From Maribacter sp. MJ134 (lineage in GTDB: Bacteria > Bacteroidota > Bacteroidia > Flavobacteriales > Flavobacteriaceae), in assembly GCF_003970695.1 (NCBI RefSeq), contig NZ_CP034570.1, positions 2,790,001 through 2,854,000 on the forward strand: 64,000 nt of DNA, given 5' to 3'. Below the pieces are notes generated by a model. It was not told where the DNA came from. It made no database searches and worked only from the letters and a program-made list of their open reading frames with translations. How positions within the stretch are numbered: position 1 is the stretch's first letter; every line of letters starts with the position of its first letter. A program made the position numbers and the translations under genes. This document shows positions 1-10,095 of this stretch, in pieces.

Positions 1-3000
1 TTACTTAAACCGATATCCCAATCCCAGTTGAAATACATTAGAGAAAAAGTCATCAATGGTATAGATTTCATAAGCTGCTCTTATCTGTGTAAACTTTTTG
101 ATTTTATAGGTTAGTTGCCCCATATATCTCTCAAAGTTAGGTTGGTCCCGTTCTGCAAAAAGGCTAATATCCGTAGTAAATTGAAAATTTGTCAAAGGCG
201 AACCAATTGTAAAAAGGATGCCTCCACCGCCCACTAATCTATTATTAGCTATCCAGTAAGGAAATCCGTCCCTTCTATTTAAAGTCCCAAATCCGTAAGA
301 TGTTTCCAACAATGGGGAAATTTTGAATTTTTTCAAATTAAGGAGGGCATACTCAAGCCTCAACAGCCCGGTTGTTTCAAACTCGTCATCCGTATAATAG
401 TTGGATTCCAAGGATATGATATTCTTGAAAGATTTACCCAATGCTATTTCCTTGTATCCATTGAACCTAATTCTATAGATGTCTAAAACATGTCCTGGAC
501 CCGTTCTTACGGGAAAAGCATCCAATTGAAACGATGTAAAATTCAGTTTTTGACTAGTGCTATAACCTATTCCAAACTGATAATACAACTTGTTTTGATT
601 ATCTCTTTCTAATCTTCCTCTTAACCAAGCATTTTTATTTTCTTTTGAATTCATATAATAGCCGTATTCTAAACCTAATAAATCTCTTCCTTCATTATTT
701 GGCCTTATGATAGAATCTGGCGGAATTTTGTACATGGTACTCTGTGTAAGCCCAATTTTATGAAAATTACCCTTTTGATTTCTTAGTTTGAAGTAAACGC
801 TATTCATCAGAGCCGTAGGCCTAAAAGCATCATTTATGTTAAACGTTTCAAAACCAATCTCGTTACCCTGGTTTTCTCTTATTTTCGACACTATTTCCTT
901 TCCAACGTTAGCATCGATCAGTTCTATATATTGTTTATAGAAAGAAGCCTGCTGCCTCAAATCCATTTCCTTTACTTCTCGATTGATAGCTTTTATGATG
1001 TTCTTATCTACTTTGTTCATGGGCATTCCGATAACAATTCTAGCTGCGCCCATAATGTCACTACTGTACAGCATGAGGGTCGCCATATGATTTTTTATCT
1101 TATAATCCCTTGGATTTTCACTTAAGTATTCTTTAAAGACCTTCTTCAACTCTTTTAACTGATTGGTTTCAAAATACCATTCCATCTTTTTTTCAATTGG
1201 CACCTCCGCACCGCATTTAGACCATTCCAAGGCCTTAGAAAAATCACCATAATCAGCAAAATTAACCGCTATCCGAGTTGCTTCATTTTCTAGACCTCTA
1301 AAACATGGGGTAATATTCCTCAATTCCTGATAGGCCTTTCTGGCATCGTTGGCCAATAACAGCCTTATATAATAGGGTAAATCTGTCTCTTTTTTCTCCT
1401 CAAAAGAAGTTGAGCTTAATGTCCAAAAATCAATAGTTTCTTGGTTAATACCCTGAGCGCATTGTGCCCAAAGTAGGGCCTTTTCAAAAACCAATCTGTC
1501 TGCATAGGACCAAGCTATTACATTGGCCAATGCTTTATCATCAAAAGAACAAACCTCTATGGTGTTTAAAAAAGATAAAACCTCTTCTGCTTCACTACCT
1601 ATTAAAAAATTAGCGTAGGCCTTGGTTAAATCAATAGAGGGTTCAATTGCTATAAGTTTTTGAAAAGATTTATTAATGCTATGATAGTTTTCCTCTGTAT
1701 TAAAATTTTGTATGTAATCTTTAAGTATCTCCGCGTTATCCGTATCCCAATAAAGTTCTCGCTCCAACCATTTTTGATGTTCACTTGGTTCAGGGTAGAA
1801 AGTTACATCCAGAACAAGACTGTGAACTTGGGCCGTACTAGCAGACTCAAAACGAGAATAATACCTATCCAATACGGTCCATAGTTCTTTTTCCCTTTCT
1901 TGCCAGACCATATACTGGGCATAGTCTTTGATCATGACTCTGTTTACTTTGGAACTTATTTTAAATTGCTCTTGAATTAAATCTGTTGCGGCACTCAAAT
2001 CACCCTCTGCTACATACCGTTTTATCCTTTCGTCAATAGGCATTAGTAATTTCTTGTTTTTTTCAAATACGGCGCGTTCTGTCATTACCTGCCCTATTCT
2101 GTTATTTTCGTCTTCGAACAGGACGGGTAAACTGGGATTCAAGTCAGGAATCACAAGTTCGGCAGTTCTAGTCTTTATAGAATAGAGGAAGCCGTTCATT
2201 AGCTTTTTCTTTTCGTAGGCTATCTCTTCCCTGTTCAACGTATTATCCATCTGTTGAACATTTTCTCTGCCTACATACATCAACCAAAAACGTTCAGGGG
2301 AACCCTTGCTTTCACTCCTACCCTGAACCTCGTAAAGACCATCATAATTAGAATGTGAATAATAGTTATTACGCCATTCTACGGTAACTTCCGATGCCTC
2401 AGTCGCATTTAGAAACCTAGCATTAGGGTGATTCTTTTTGTAATCCTTAATATGTTCCTTAAACCGATCTAACATTCCTTTCTTTGAGCCAGTGCTATAC
2501 CAGTTTAAATTGTACTTATTACGATATTCAAAATGACCACTTGTTTCAGAGTTGGATTTATCCGGTATTTGATAAACATCGTCTGGATGCACAAAATGCG
2601 TCCATATACCCGTACACATGTACATGGATTCAATTTCCCATTCACTTGTCGTATCCAAAACGTAACCACTACTGATTCTTGGAAAGTTAAAAAAGCGATT
2701 ATTATACGGTTCTGGGTCAAATTCACGCAATCCGCCTTCCTTCAACTCCCCTAAATAAGTACTTTGCACATATCTTAGACTTGGCATTCCCTGATATAAT
2801 TTTGCTAAGCCCACACTATCGATATAATTACTGGGTGGTACATATGATCTAGGAAGGTCTTTAAAGTTTAAGATGTTCCATTTTTTATCAGCAGATTTTA
2901 GGGCCGTGACCATATAGTCGGGATTTGTCCAATCACTAGCTAAAAGTGACACGTGATTGTATCCGTGAAAACCTAATTCATGACCACTCTTTAATATGTC

Positions 3001-4011
3001 TCTCCCGATCCAACCACTAGCACTCTGCTCTAGATTGTTCACAGTAACTTTGTTCCTGTCCCATTCTTTAAATGAGAAAGGTGGAATAACGCCGGCATTG
3101 TAGTCAAAGGTAACATAGGCTGTATATTTCATATTCTCCTCTTTGGCAAGTTTCTTCATATCTGGCCACCATACATTATTCACGTAATCTGTCACTGTTA
3201 TGTTCATTTCGGATTTTATCGGCTCTTTATAGATGGCATAAGTAGGAGAAGGAAAATCATCAAGGAAAATAGTTGCCACATTTGCCACCGGATAGGGAAC
3301 ACCTTCCAGCCCCAACAAAGAACAACTAAAAATAAATCCTCTCATACTTTTGTTCAATTGTTCAAAAGAATTATGTAAAAGGACCTGACCCTTCCCTATT
3401 TTATTTTTGATTAGAACTGGATATTCCTTATCGTTAGCCGCAGCAACCAAAACCTCAATTTTATCGGAGAAATTAGAATTCTGAAATCCTGAATGTAAGC
3501 CCTTGTTTAAATAGGTAAACTTCATCTTTTCAGGAAAAATTGGCTTTTTAAAATAAAAGCCTTCTGCCGTCTTATTGGTCTTCCAATTTGAATTTGTCCC
3601 GAAACCGTAGAAAAAAGCGAGACGCTCGTCATTAATAGGTTTAGTAAAAAATATGCTTCCGCCCTTTGCAACAAATGCCAATAATGAATCGATAGCGGCA
3701 TCCTTGAGTCCAAACGTCTGGTTGATGACTAATAGTCGTGCGGTCGGGGCCAAGGTTACATCTTCGTTAAATTGCTTAACGGGAATATAGTTGTAGGGTA
3801 TTTTGGTGTATTCAAAGGCCTTTCCTAAATTTTCTCGCTCCATCATAGCCTCATAATCCCCCGATTCTTGTATGAATTGAACTAACGGTGATTCTGAACT
3901 TTTTGCAGGGATATTAAACCGACTATTGAATCGATACAAATCACTCTGACATCCAATATTCAGACTTAGAATCGAGATTGCAACTAAAATTATTTTAACA
4001 CTTTTTATCAT
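1..4011 (-). CDS. PelA-type deacetylase / TPR / outer-membrane barrel fusion lipoprotein
   Basis: 1336 residues. Seen: a lipoprotein signal (LNIGC, Cys21); a glutamine-amidotransferase-like alpha/beta region (about 60-235); a polysaccharide-deacetylase region (about 240-560) with the metal motifs DD at 251-252, HGYNH (H349, H353) and a late THFVH at 471-475; an alpha-helical, TPR-like part (about 655-1045); and about 280 C-terminal residues rich in alternating aromatic beta strands ending in GLGYRFK, typical of an outer-membrane barrel. Known: in Pseudomonas, PelA carries hydrolase, amidotransferase-like and deacetylase domains, and PelB carries TPRs plus an export barrel. Inferred: this chain combines PelA (without its hydrolase) with PelB, deacetylating and exporting the polymer. 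It overlaps the upstream gene by 4 bp (ATGA), last visible gene of the operon; its stop is at the window edge, so more genes may follow outside. The deacetylase call is firm, the barrel call likely. Confidence 0.8.
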   Translation of the reverse strand: MIKSVKIILVAISILSLNIGCQSDLYRFNSRFNIPAKSSESPLVQFIQESGDYEAMMERENLGKAFEYTKIPYNYIPVKQFNEDVTLAPTARLLVINQTFGLKDAAIDSLLAFVAKGGSIFFTKPINDERLAFFYGFGTNSNWKTNKTAEGFYFKKPIFPEKMKFTYLNKGLHSGFQNSNFSDKIEVLVAAANDKEYPVLIKNKIGKGQVLLHNSFEQLNKSMRGFIFSCSLLGLEGVPYPVANVATIFLDDFPSPTYAIYKEPIKSEMNITVTDYVNNVWWPDMKKLAKEENMKYTAYVTFDYNAGVIPPFSFKEWDRNKVTVNNLEQSASGWIGRDILKSGHELGFHGYNHVSLLASDWTNPDYMVTALKSADKKWNILNFKDLPRSYVPPSNYIDSVGLAKLYQGMPSLRYVQSTYLGELKEGGLREFDPEPYNNRFFNFPRISSGYVLDTTSEWEIESMYMCTGIWTHFVHPDDVYQIPDKSNSETSGHFEYRNKYNLNWYSTGSKKGMLDRFKEHIKDYKKNHPNARFLNATEASEVTVEWRNNYYSHSNYDGLYEVQGRSESKGSPERFWLMYVGRENVQQMDNTLNREEIAYEKKKLMNGFLYSIKTRTAELVIPDLNPSLPVLFEDENNRIGQVMTERAVFEKNKKLLMPIDERIKRYVAEGDLSAATDLIQEQFKISSKVNRVMIKDYAQYMVWQEREKELWTVLDRYYSRFESASTAQVHSLVLDVTFYPEPSEHQKWLERELYWDTDNAEILKDYIQNFNTEENYHSINKSFQKLIAIEPSIDLTKAYANFLIGSEAEEVLSFLNTIEVCSFDDKALANVIAWSYADRLVFEKALLWAQCAQGINQETIDFWTLSSTSFEEKKETDLPYYIRLLLANDARKAYQELRNITPCFRGLENEATRIAVNFADYGDFSKALEWSKCGAEVPIEKKMEWYFETNQLKELKKVFKEYLSENPRDYKIKNHMATLMLYSSDIMGAARIVIGMPMNKVDKNIIKAINREVKEMDLRQQASFYKQYIELIDANVGKEIVSKIRENQGNEIGFETFNINDAFRPTALMNSVYFKLRNQKGNFHKIGLTQSTMYKIPPDSIIRPNNEGRDLLGLEYGYYMNSKENKNAWLRGRLERDNQNKLYYQFGIGYSTSQKLNFTSFQLDAFPVRTGPGHVLDIYRIRFNGYKEIALGKSFKNIISLESNYYTDDEFETTGLLRLEYALLNLKKFKISPLLETSYGFGTLNRRDGFPYWIANNRLVGGGGILFTIGSPLTNFQFTTDISLFAERDQPNFERYMGQLTYKIKKFTQIRAAYEIYTIDDFFSNVFQLGLGYRFK

Positions 4012-5987
4012 AGATTGAATATTAGCTCATCTAATCTTGATGAGTTTTTTTGGTTTACGATTTCGTAAACCGTTAAATATTGATTAGTATAGAAAATGTC
4101 TATTTTTCTACCTCTACTTCTTAGAACCTTGAGTGTTCTTAAAATGTTACTTTTTATTTCTGCCGATGTGGCCAATGAACTTAGGTTCTCTTTGTCCTCG
4201 TTTTCAGAAACAAAAACAAAAACACTGTTGGGTAGAATATACTGGGAGTTCTCTCTTAACAATTTGTCATTCTCCTTTATGTTGTGGTATATGGAATCTC
4301 TTTCTATATAGGTCTTCAGAAAATTTTCATACTGAATAAAATGGTGTTTACTTTTGCTGATCGTAAAACCATAATTGTCGTTCACAACCATATAAGAGTA
4401 GGGTAAATAGTCATTGGACAATTTATTATAAACCAGTAATACATCACTTTTAAGTTTGTCTTTTTGGTTCTCATCAGATTTAAGGAAGCTGTTTGAAGTA
4501 TAAGCCATGTAAACAAGCATCAAGAATAGGAAACTATAGACAGGAGCCCTAAGGAGTTGGTTTTTAGGAATTGTCATTTTCAAATAATGCATTACCACCC
4601 CAAAAAAGATACCGATGGGCATGGCAATCAATGCGGCAATAGTTTGATAATATAGATCAACATCTATCCAATCCCACCTTAACCATTTAAGGGAAACGAC
4701 TATATTAAAAAATATGATGATTATTAGTGCAGGGGTCCATTTTGCTTTTTCTTTAAGATAAATAGGCAAGAGACATAACAGTACGATTACTCCAAAAATA
4801 GCGTAATAGCTCATAAGCTTTTCTATACCCATTTCTATCTGGGGAAAATAGGTGTACGCATCTACTAAAATAAGGTTCTCCTTAAAAAAACTATAAAAGG
4901 AAACATCGTTTACGTAACAGGCTATTCCATGCAAACCTATCACAAGGGTTCCCGCCAAAATATAAACCCAAATGCTTCTCAGTACGAACATTCTTCGTTT
5001 TTTTGTTTGAAACATAAGTGCTGTCAATAAAAAAAGGGGTATTACGATAATGGCGACGAAAAGATTTACGAAAAACAGTGCACTGTACGCCACCATTAAT
5101 TGTGTCATGAACTTTTTTGCTTTAATAGTCAGTAGTCCTGGTAAAAGTGTGTATATCATAATTGGTAAGGCAATCCAAAAAGCCATATTTATAGGATTAT
5201 GCTCTAACAATAAGTTGGTGTTAATTGGCAAGTATTTGAATACAAAACCATAAAATAGTACTGAAAACATGGGTGCTAAGAAATCGGATTTACTAATTTT
5301 AGAGATTATCCAGTACAGCACTATACTGAGACCAAACACTTCTAACAGTCCAAAAGAGTGCACAGCCATTTCTTCACTTATCCCAGTAACTTTTGAATAT
5401 AAATTGATAACAGCGTCTTCACCTAATAATCTAAATCCACTGGTAAACCATTGGTTATAGTTAAATTGTTTGACAAACTCCAAGTTTGTTTGCCATAAAT
5501 CGGATAGAGTATATAAATCACTTTCAAGAAATAAATATCTGGATACAAAACAAACAGCGGCAACTAGAAAAGCAGTGATAAGTTTTAAACTGATATGTTG
5601 TGGAACATATAACCTTTTTAAACTTGTGTAAATATCCCCAAACCTGGGGCGTTCTTCAATGAACTTGAAGAACTTTAATAGGAATTTTACTTTTTTACGT
5701 TTAAATGACTTACCGCTAAAAGCATAATTCTTTAATCCGAAATATTGGGAAACTAGTATAATTACTAGAATAGCCAATACCGAAAAAGTGTCATATAAAT
5801 CCAACTGAACCAGGATAAATACCAAAATCAACAAACTACTGCCATAAAAAGTTATCCTTTTTAAAATATAGTCCAAACCATAATTGCGTAAGGGCTGTCT
5901 TGTTATTATTTGATGAAAGAACAAAACCCCTGCAAACAAAAAGAGAACCCTAAGTGGGCCAACTAAAACATAATCCATGAGTATCAT
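4008..5987 (-). CDS. Polytopic inner-membrane protein of the Pel-type operon
   Basis: 659 residues with about 13 hydrophobic segments over the first 500 residues and a soluble C-terminal tail of about 155 residues. No catalytic motif was recognised. The layout (many membrane spans, then a soluble domain) recalls GT-C-fold membrane glycosyltransferases, but this is only a resemblance. Its start overlaps the stop of the GH114-like gene by 4 bp and its stop overlaps the start of the deacetylase-barrel fusion by 4 bp, so it is translated with them. In Pseudomonas, the inner-membrane PelD and PelE occupy this part of the system; neither is seen here, so this protein may take their place as the membrane scaffold. 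That role is inference from position only. A second ATG lies three codons in (5978). Confidence 0.7.
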   Translation of the reverse strand: MILMDYVLVGPLRVLFLFAGVLFFHQIITRQPLRNYGLDYILKRITFYGSSLLILVFILVQLDLYDTFSVLAILVIILVSQYFGLKNYAFSGKSFKRKKVKFLLKFFKFIEERPRFGDIYTSLKRLYVPQHISLKLITAFLVAAVCFVSRYLFLESDLYTLSDLWQTNLEFVKQFNYNQWFTSGFRLLGEDAVINLYSKVTGISEEMAVHSFGLLEVFGLSIVLYWIISKISKSDFLAPMFSVLFYGFVFKYLPINTNLLLEHNPINMAFWIALPIMIYTLLPGLLTIKAKKFMTQLMVAYSALFFVNLFVAIIVIPLFLLTALMFQTKKRRMFVLRSIWVYILAGTLVIGLHGIACYVNDVSFYSFFKENLILVDAYTYFPQIEMGIEKLMSYYAIFGVIVLLCLLPIYLKEKAKWTPALIIIIFFNIVVSLKWLRWDWIDVDLYYQTIAALIAMPIGIFFGVVMHYLKMTIPKNQLLRAPVYSFLFLMLVYMAYTSNSFLKSDENQKDKLKSDVLLVYNKLSNDYLPYSYMVVNDNYGFTISKSKHHFIQYENFLKTYIERDSIYHNIKENDKLLRENSQYILPNSVFVFVSENEDKENLSSLATSAEIKSNILRTLKVLRSRGRKIDIFYTNQYLTVYEIVNQKNSSRLDELIFNL

Positions 5988-6805
5988 TTATTCAGCATTA
6001 AAAATTGAGATGGATGTTGAAGGTCTATCTGAGCAATGTAGTATGGCAATTTGTACGTAATCAACTCTTTTGTAACCTCTTCCATTATTTTAAAATTGTC
6101 GCTATATTCCAAAATATAAATAGGCTTATCCTTTGACTTTCTTTGGTTTAGAATTTCTTGCAACATGCGATTCTTAGATGTTTCATCTCTCAAAAGATAT
6201 TCTTGTTTTTGAAAATCATAGTTGGTTACCAAAGATTCTAAAACTATGGCATCAGTAAGGCTCGATAGCTGAGCATCAAGAAAAAGACCTGAATTCTGGC
6301 AGAGATAAAATTGTGGATACTTCCTTTTGATGGTCTGTAAAAGCTCTACTAACTCATTCTCCATTCCGTTAAGTGCGCCCCAACTAGAAACATTGTCAAG
6401 GTTATCCAAGAACAGTCCATCAAAGCCGTGATTTTCGAGTTTACCGATTCGACTGAGCAAAACCTTCTTAGCTCTTTCATCAGATATATTAACGAACCTA
6501 CTTCCCCAATTGGTGTTTTCACCAATGCAATATGACTTTAATTTATTAAAAAGTGGACTGTTCTCATTGACCTCCGTAAGACTGATATATGCTATCACTT
6601 TTTCATTATTTTTCTTAAAAATTCTAATATCTTCATCATTAAAATGACCTGCCTCCAGCACTACAAGTTTGTAACCTACAATACTGTTCGGGTCTATTTT
6701 TCCATAACAGACAAACAACGATTTTTCGTTTGAACCTTGTAAATGTGCTCCTTTTGAGAAACACAAGAAGGGCCATATGACTAAGAGTATATTAATAAGA
6801 CGCAT
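5984..6805 (-). CDS. Secreted GH114-like endo-alpha-1,4-polygalactosaminidase
   Basis: 273 residues. An N-terminal signal peptide (about 1-19) is followed by a TIM-barrel of the GH114/TM1410 type: an early strand KLVVLEAGHF, a middle strand VIAYISLTEVN, the acidic motif DGLFLDNLDN (129-138, with D134), and VLES with E190 on a later strand. Family members cut alpha-1,4-linked galactosamine polymers, and the hydrolase domain of Pseudomonas PelA is related. Here the hydrolase is a separate gene, placed just before the PelA-type deacetylase fusion and overlapping both neighbours (14 bp with pelG, 4 bp with the membrane protein). It probably trims or clears polymer in the periplasm. Confidence 0.78.
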   Translation of the reverse strand: MRLINILLVIWPFLCFSKGAHLQGSNEKSLFVCYGKIDPNSIVGYKLVVLEAGHFNDEDIRIFKKNNEKVIAYISLTEVNENSPLFNKLKSYCIGENTNWGSRFVNISDERAKKVLLSRIGKLENHGFDGLFLDNLDNVSSWGALNGMENELVELLQTIKRKYPQFYLCQNSGLFLDAQLSSLTDAIVLESLVTNYDFQKQEYLLRDETSKNRMLQEILNQRKSKDKPIYILEYSDNFKIMEEVTKELITYKLPYYIAQIDLQHPSQFLMLNK

Positions 6806-8396
6806 AATAATGGTAATCCAATTTTTTAAAGTAGGACATCGTGTGCTTACTTGTTAAAATCATAAAAACGAATGCTCCGATCAGCATACCTACGGAACTG
6901 TACTCATAACTTAAAACTCTACTAGAAAAGAATCCGATCGTAAAGTTGATTACGCAGGCAATCGTAATTGCTTTCAAAGCTCCCTGTGGTTTATTAAGAA
7001 GAAATAAGTATAAAGAATTGAGCATACCCCAAGTCATGAACAGGTATCCGAACCCTCCAATGATACAGACCCTTATACTTATGGGGTCAAGTGCTTCGCC
7101 AAAATTTGCTTGGTAACCCCATGATTTCGTCACAAAGAAATAAATGAAAAGAGTAGATAAAAAAGCAGTCCCCAATAAAAGTGTAATATGTCCTTTATAC
7201 ATGGTATGCATGCGCATATTAAACGACTTTATATATATTAATGATGTACTCTTTTGTCTTATATCCAAAAACTTACTGAATGAAGCGATGGAATATTCCA
7301 AAACACCGGATAACAAGAAGAAAATAATGATGGCGAGATCCATGCCTATTTCATAATTTTTTTCATAAAGAAATAAGTAGTTATGTGTGAGTGTAGCGTC
7401 TGCGGACCATGCCAATAGTCTATCCAAAAAGATAAATAGATAAACCAGAATACCATAAAAGAAGTAGTGATAATTCCTATAAATCACGGTAACCGTTCTT
7501 GGTTTTATAGCGTCTGTACCATTTAATCCGATTTTCTTCTTAAAGAATAATAACAAATAAACCCTGCAAAGGACAATCGCCAAGCCAATCCCGATCCAAT
7601 GCGTAATGTAGATATGAATAGAGGTGGTTAAACTCAAGGTAAGTGCCAATACTGTAGAAATAAGTATAACCAATGAGTTGAACCAACGTTGTTTTATAGA
7701 ATGGAAAGGAGCCATAACCAATAATAATAAGCCTATTAGGAAGGCGTATATCATTGTTATGAGGACAAATGAAAATGGATAAAAATTAAAGAACATATTA
7801 ATCACTAGCAGTGCTGCGAAAGAAACCAGCAATCCTTTGATTCCTGAGAACGTCATTTTATCTATGACCACTTTAGCCTTGTAGTATTCTTGATGATGCC
7901 AATAAAAGGATGACTGCCTTCCGAGAACTTGAATGTAACCGCCAGAAATCGTAAGGCCAAGAATTACCCCAAATACAACTGATGTTGATTGTACAATATT
8001 AAATCCCAAATAGGTCCAGAGGGAATACCCAAAAAAAACGATAGTAATAATCTGTATAAATACGGGCATTAAATGAAATAGACCTAAGGGGTAATACTTT
8101 GTAAAGAGCTTTGATTTGATCCATAAATAATCGGAAACGGGAATACTTCTGGACTTTTTTTCCCTTCTCATTTCTGGCTCATTCTTCAAATCCTTAGGGT
8201 TTCTACTTTTTAAATCTAAAAAAATATGTTGCGCGAGCTCATTTATAGAGGGAAATCCATAATCTGATAACACGTCACTATCCCTAATGCCGAAGGATTC
8301 CAGAGTTGCTAATACCACCCTATCGTTTACCGGGTTACCCACCTTAAGGACAACTGCGTTCGTTGTGTCCGCTACTACTTTATTGTAATCTATCAT
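6792..8396 (-). CDS. pelG: PelG-like exopolysaccharide transporter
   Basis: 534 residues, with about 12 membrane segments starting near residue 110. The pattern, the partner PelF next door and segments such as FIFLDRLLAWS and YEIGMDLA fit PelG, the MOP/Wzx-type inner-membrane transporter that works with PelF to move the nascent polymer across the inner membrane. Pseudomonas PelG is about 456 residues; the extra length is an N-terminal cytoplasmic extension of about 100 residues with a DSDVLSDYGFPS stretch and a charged linker, whose role is unknown. It begins 10 bp after pelF and overlaps the GH114-like gene by 14 bp, so translation is coupled. Confidence 0.85.
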   Translation of the reverse strand: MIDYNKVVADTTNAVVLKVGNPVNDRVVLATLESFGIRDSDVLSDYGFPSINELAQHIFLDLKSRNPKDLKNEPEMRREKKSRSIPVSDYLWIKSKLFTKYYPLGLFHLMPVFIQIITIVFFGYSLWTYLGFNIVQSTSVVFGVILGLTISGGYIQVLGRQSSFYWHHQEYYKAKVVIDKMTFSGIKGLLVSFAALLVINMFFNFYPFSFVLITMIYAFLIGLLLLVMAPFHSIKQRWFNSLVILISTVLALTLSLTTSIHIYITHWIGIGLAIVLCRVYLLLFFKKKIGLNGTDAIKPRTVTVIYRNYHYFFYGILVYLFIFLDRLLAWSADATLTHNYLFLYEKNYEIGMDLAIIIFFLLSGVLEYSIASFSKFLDIRQKSTSLIYIKSFNMRMHTMYKGHITLLLGTAFLSTLFIYFFVTKSWGYQANFGEALDPISIRVCIIGGFGYLFMTWGMLNSLYLFLLNKPQGALKAITIACVINFTIGFFSSRVLSYEYSSVGMLIGAFVFMILTSKHTMSYFKKLDYHYYASY

Positions 8397-8406
8397 TTCG
8401 CAAATA

Positions 8407-9948
8407 CTATTGAGGAACGGCTATTTCTACGCTCGTTTCTTTTGTCTCTTTCAGCTTTACATCTTTATTGCCCAAACCCTTATATATATCTTTAAAAGCA
8501 GTCGTAAAACTATTTATAGTGAAGTTTGAAATCACTCTTTTTCTTGCACTATCTCCCATTTCCCTCCTTAAATCAGGATCATTCAGAAGTGTTATTACTT
8601 TATCGGCAATGTCTTGATAGTCTTTTGGCTTACATATAAACCCGCATGTTTCATCCAGAGCTTCTGAAACTCCACCCACGTCCGTTGAAACTACAGGAAT
8701 ACCACAGCTCATAGATTCAATTACCGTATAAGGAAATCCTTCAGAAATTGAGGTTAGAATAGACACATCTCCCTCGGAGTATAGTTTACTTGGATTATGA
8801 TGAAATCCTTTAAGGTGAAAATGCTCCTTTAAATTAAGTGATACAATCAATTCTTCACAGGCAAGCGTATACTCCGGAACGGCATCTTTATTACCATAGA
8901 CTAAAAACTGCACATTTGGTATTGATTTTCTTACTTCATGACAGACACGAATCATGGTAATAATATCTTTCAAATCAAATATTCTAGCAGCGGCTACTAC
9001 CGTAGGTATATTTAGTAAAGGTTCCGGTTTTGGTAGTGGCTTAAATCTAGTATGATCTACCCCATTATATACGACGTTTATTTTAGCGGCATTGGCACCA
9101 TAAAAGGTTTCCCACGATAGGTTGAACTTACTTACCGTTGTAATCTTAGTAGCGTGATAGTAAACTAGTTTTGTAATACACTCAGAAAAATTTATAAGCA
9201 TTTTTTTTAAAAAATACGGATACTCTGCCGAACTTATCGCAATCAATCTTTCTCTAATGAATACACCGTGTTCCGTAACCAATATGGGTGTATTATATTT
9301 ATATTTAAGGGCCAACGCGGGCAACACTGCGATACCGGAAATTGTGATATGAGCAATGTCCACCTTTGGAACTTTGATTGCCATGGGTATCAAAAAACGG
9401 TAAATCCAACGCATAGCGGTGGTGGTGTCTTCAAGTGTTATGTCTTCCAATTCTTCTTTGGGGATGACGGAAATCAGGGCCTCTTTAAAGCTATTCCAGA
9501 CAACGGCACTGCTCATCGTCTTTTTGTAGTCGTATTTTTGAAAAAACTGCCACATCCTATGGAAACATTGTTCTATGACCTCAATGGACTTTTCCGTAGC
9601 GTATATCTCTTCTATAAAAGTCTTGAAACTTTGTGAAAACGAACTAGCGATTGCCGATTCTGTGGTTAACTCTCTTTTCTGGAGTATTTTTGAATACTTT
9701 ATACCGTAGTCCAAACAGTCAAATGGCTCCTCTGAAGACCACATGGGAACCTGTATGACCTTTTTTATTCGATCTCCAAGATGGTATTTGGTTGAGCGCT
9801 CTACGTTTGCATTTATAGAATAAACGGTAAAGTCCACATCTTCTATTCGAGTACAAAGATCGTTGGCCCAGGTTGATACGCCTCCTGTGTTATAGGGGAA
9901 TGTACCCTCACAAATCAGCAGAACCTCAATGTTCTTAGAATGATTCAT
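8407..9948 (-). CDS. pelF: PelF-like cytosolic glycosyltransferase (GT4)
   Basis: 513 residues from the ATG at 9948; an in-frame upstream start at 9987 would add 13 residues but the family begins at the IEVLLICEGTFPYNTGG strand. The two-domain GT-B fold is seen: an N-terminal Rossmann domain with the glycine-rich YNTGGVSTW loop, and a C-terminal nucleotide-sugar domain with the E-x7-E motif EGFPYTVIE followed by MSCGIPVV. Length and the long insert in the first domain match PelF, the polymerase that builds Pel from UDP-activated N-acetylhexosamines. It is followed by pelG after 10 bp. The 147 bp upstream separate it from a GH114-like lipoprotein gene on the same strand and may hold a second promoter. 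Confidence 0.9.
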   Translation of the reverse strand: MNHSKNIEVLLICEGTFPYNTGGVSTWANDLCTRIEDVDFTVYSINANVERSTKYHLGDRIKKVIQVPMWSSEEPFDCLDYGIKYSKILQKRELTTESAIASSFSQSFKTFIEEIYATEKSIEVIEQCFHRMWQFFQKYDYKKTMSSAVVWNSFKEALISVIPKEELEDITLEDTTTAMRWIYRFLIPMAIKVPKVDIAHITISGIAVLPALALKYKYNTPILVTEHGVFIRERLIAISSAEYPYFLKKMLINFSECITKLVYYHATKITTVSKFNLSWETFYGANAAKINVVYNGVDHTRFKPLPKPEPLLNIPTVVAAARIFDLKDIITMIRVCHEVRKSIPNVQFLVYGNKDAVPEYTLACEELIVSLNLKEHFHLKGFHHNPSKLYSEGDVSILTSISEGFPYTVIESMSCGIPVVSTDVGGVSEALDETCGFICKPKDYQDIADKVITLLNDPDLRREMGDSARKRVISNFTINSFTTAFKDIYKGLGNKDVKLKETKETSVEIAVPQ

Positions 9949-10095
9949 TAAATAGTTATAGTTAGTATGTAACCACAAAGAAATCACTCTTAACGGGAAT
10001 GTTAATTTTATTTTGTTAAACGTAAGCGTTTTATCTATGAACTACGATGTAGAATACCATAATCGATAAAATGCACTTTTAATAGAAAGGAGAAT

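Noticed and set aside
9268-9636. 122-codon plus-strand frame inside pelF
   Set aside because: Antisense to a well-conserved glycosyltransferase; no family features.
10018-10031. AAACG / CGTTT hairpin between pelF and the GH114 lipoprotein gene
   Set aside because: Only five pairs and no T run; too weak for a terminator call.
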